Notes under the pieces: model-generated
The model's database searches: none
Seen by the model: the letters and a program-made list of their open reading frames with translations, nothing else
What the model was told of the DNA's origin: nothing
DNA from: Thermoplasmata archaeon
Lineage (GTDB): Archaea > Thermoplasmatota > Thermoplasmata > Lutacidiplasmatales > UBA184
DNA length: 13,970 nt
Assembly (NCBI GenBank): GCA_030040035.1
Contig: JASHUJ010000086.1
Coordinates: forward strand, 1-13,970
Direction of reading: 5' to 3'
Translations under genes and position numbers: made by a program
Shown: positions 12,840 to 13,970 of the stretch, piece after piece
Layout of the letters: every line of letters starts with the position of its first letter
Numbering within the stretch: position 1 is the stretch's first letter

Positions 12840-13463
12840 GTGAGCGCCGGGTTCGCGACCGGGTTCGTTCTCGTCTTCCTGGTCATCGGCGGGCTCGAGA
12901 TCTTCGACCGGACGAGCTTCGCGCTCATCGCCTACGCGAGCCGCGCCCACGCCGTCGCGAGCTGGGCCGGCGCGGCGATCGCGTTCGTCGCCACGACCGC
13001 CCTCGCGGTCTCGGTCGGCGCGGCGCTGATCTCGGCGTTGGGGTCCTCGCGGATCGGCCTCGTCCGAGTGGCGGGGGGCGTCTTCCTGCTCGGGTACGCG
13101 GCCTGGGTCTACTTTCACCCCGAGGACGACGCCGCGGTGCCCCGGCGCGACGAGGTCCGCTCGGCGCTCCTCGCCGCGTTCGCGACGATCTTCCTGCTCG
13201 AGCTCGGCGACGACACGATGATCTTCGAGATCATCTTCGTCGCGAACTGGGGGTGGCTGATCGTCTTCCTCGCGGGCTCGCTCGCGCTCGCCACGGTCGC
13301 CGCGTGGAACGTGTTCCTCGGGCGGACGCTCGGCTCGCGGATCTCGCCGCGCCTACTGAACCGGATCGTGGTCGTTGTGCTGACGATCGTGGGCGCGCTG
13401 ACGATTCTCTACGGGCTCGACCCGAGCGCGTTCCCGACCCTTGGGCTCGCGGCGACGGCCTGA
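12840..13463 (+). CDS. GDT1/TMEM165 (UPF0016)-family cation transporter
   Basis: A 207-aa membrane protein with six likely helices in two halves, each with the family's acidic signature (typical form ExGD(K/R)(T/S)). Half 1 has Glu20-Ile-Phe-Asp23-Arg-Thr25 (GGLEIFDRTSFALIAYASR); half 2 has Glu121-Leu-Gly-Asp124-Asp-Thr126 (FLLELGDDTMIFEIIFVANW). Relatives exchange Mn2+ or Ca2+ for protons. The Gly of motif 1 is Phe and the basic residue of motif 2 is Asp, while the Glu and Asp presumed to bind the ion are kept. A hydrophilic loop (about 93-107) joins the halves. The GTG start lies 18 nt after the pyrI stop with no clear promoter, so it probably shares the pyrBI transcript. Its 3' end overlaps the convergent gene. 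Ion specificity is not determined. Confidence 0.82.
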   Translation: MSAGFATGFVLVFLVIGGLEIFDRTSFALIAYASRAHAVASWAGAAIAFVATTALAVSVGAALISALGSSRIGLVRVAGGVFLLGYAAWVYFHPEDDAAVPRRDEVRSALLAAFATIFLLELGDDTMIFEIIFVANWGWLIVFLAGSLALATVAAWNVFLGRTLGSRISPRLLNRIVVVVLTIVGALTILYGLDPSAFPTLGLAATA

Positions 13464-13970
13464 GGGAGCGGGCGGCGGGAGCGCGCCGCCCCCGGAGTCG
13501 CTCGCGGTCGCGATCCGTTCGAGATCGCCGATCCACCCGATCCACGACGCGGGCAGGGCGCTCCGGAGCTCGGACGACTCGATTCGCGCGGCGAGCTCCC
13601 GGCCCCGCTCCCCGCGACCCGCCGAGTGCTCGAGCAGGGCCAGGCGCACGATCGCTTCCGCCTTCACCCGGGGGATCGAGTCGGCCGACGGTTCGTCGAC
13701 GATCGCCTGCCAGCGCTCGCGCGCCCCGTCGAGGCTGTCCGCGATCGCGAGGCTCCGTCCTTCGAGGAGCCAGAACCTGAGCAGCGCGGGCGAGGGCGGG
13801 AAGAGGTGGAGGAGATCGGTCAACGCGCGCGCCCGATCGAGCACCGCCGCGAGCCCGCGCGTGTTCCCCCGGTTGAGGAAGAGCTCGGCGAGCCCGAGCT
13901 GCTGGTAGATCTCGAGCGACGGCAGCTTCGCCCGCTGGAGCGTCGGGACGCTGCGCTCGCGCACCTCCCG
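13353..13970 (-). CDS. Helical-repeat (TPR-like) protein, N-terminus outside window
   Basis: The frame is open from the right edge to TAG at 13353, giving about 205 residues of the C-terminal part. It reads as successive amphipathic helices, for example LEIYQQLGLAELFLNRGNTR, LAAVLDRARALTDLLHLFP, RFWLLEGRSLAIADSLDGAR, VKAEAIVRLALLEHSAGRGE and ASWIGWIGDLERIATA, in the manner of tetratricopeptide or similar repeats used for protein contacts. The last 35 or so residues are polar and Arg-rich and lie antisense to the 3' end of the GDT1-like gene (111-bp overlap), so the true C-terminus may be uncertain. A GTG at 13964 is internal rather than an evident start. No catalytic domain is visible in this part. 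Confidence 0.65.
   Translation of the reverse strand, partial: REVRERSVPTLQRAKLPSLEIYQQLGLAELFLNRGNTRGLAAVLDRARALTDLLHLFPPSPALLRFWLLEGRSLAIADSLDGARERWQAIVDEPSADSIPRVKAEAIVRLALLEHSAGRGERGRELAARIESSELRSALPASWIGWIGDLERIATASDSGGGALPPPAPSGRRREPKGRERARVEPVENRQRAHDRQHNDHDPVQ

Noticed and set aside
11349..13118. 589-codon minus-strand frame
   Set aside because: Antisense to pyrB and pyrI, which are unmistakable; charged low-complexity shadow.
11633..13780. 715-codon plus-strand frame
   Set aside because: Out-of-frame shadow of pyrB, pyrI and the GDT1-like gene, made almost wholly of Arg, Asp, Pro and Gly.

Overview
The window looks like a GC-rich archaeal chromosome segment, probably from an uncultivated Thermoplasmata-like lineage; the lineage is an inference. 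Archaeal traits visible in the sequence are an RNase P RNA with archaeal-type conserved blocks, pyrB directly joined to a pyrI regulatory chain, several very small Cys/His zinc proteins, and TATA-like octamers about 26 nt upstream of start codons, with no ribosome binding site needed (leaderless transcripts). Threonyl-tRNA synthetase is of the bacterial architecture.

Layout. 1-1466 (-): 5' three quarters of a K+-independent membrane pyrophosphatase. 1600-1797 (+): a 65-aa zinc finger protein. 1804-3720 (-): thrS. 3813-4610 (-): a HisA-related TIM barrel with an altered active site. About 4733-5047 (+): rnpB, followed by two tandem hairpins. 5103-7116: a gene-poor stretch of more mixed composition. 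It holds a small two-helix membrane protein with an ATGA-coupled 30-codon leader ORF, and apparent gene debris: a possible cytosine-C5 methyltransferase C-terminus, a possible secreted-protein tail and a frameshifted reverse-strand gene. I read it as a scar of accessory DNA beside rnpB.

7117-7671 (+): a Nudix hydrolase. 7907-8146 (+): a 79-aa membrane protein. 8287-9058 (+): a 60-aa cysteine-rich protein and an SRPBCC-like protein in one unit. 9055-10089 (-): a prenyltransferase/squalene-cyclase-repeat (alpha/alpha toroid) protein that shares a CTAG stop with the SRPBCC gene. 10237-10422 (+): a second cysteine-rich miniprotein built like the first. 10371-11324 (-): an EamA/DMT permease, divergent from 11418-12821 (+) pyrB-pyrI (aspartate transcarbamoylase). 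A GDT1/TMEM165-like cation transporter (12840-13463) follows in the same direction. A helical-repeat protein (13353 to the right edge, -) enters from the right.

Most of the window is housekeeping: pyrophosphate-driven ion pumping, tRNA charging, tRNA 5' processing and pyrimidine synthesis. The least described part is 8287-10422, where two paralogous-looking 60/61-aa zinc miniproteins flank an SRPBCC protein and an alpha/alpha-toroid protein. No CRISPR array, tRNA, rRNA or intact insertion sequence was recognised.
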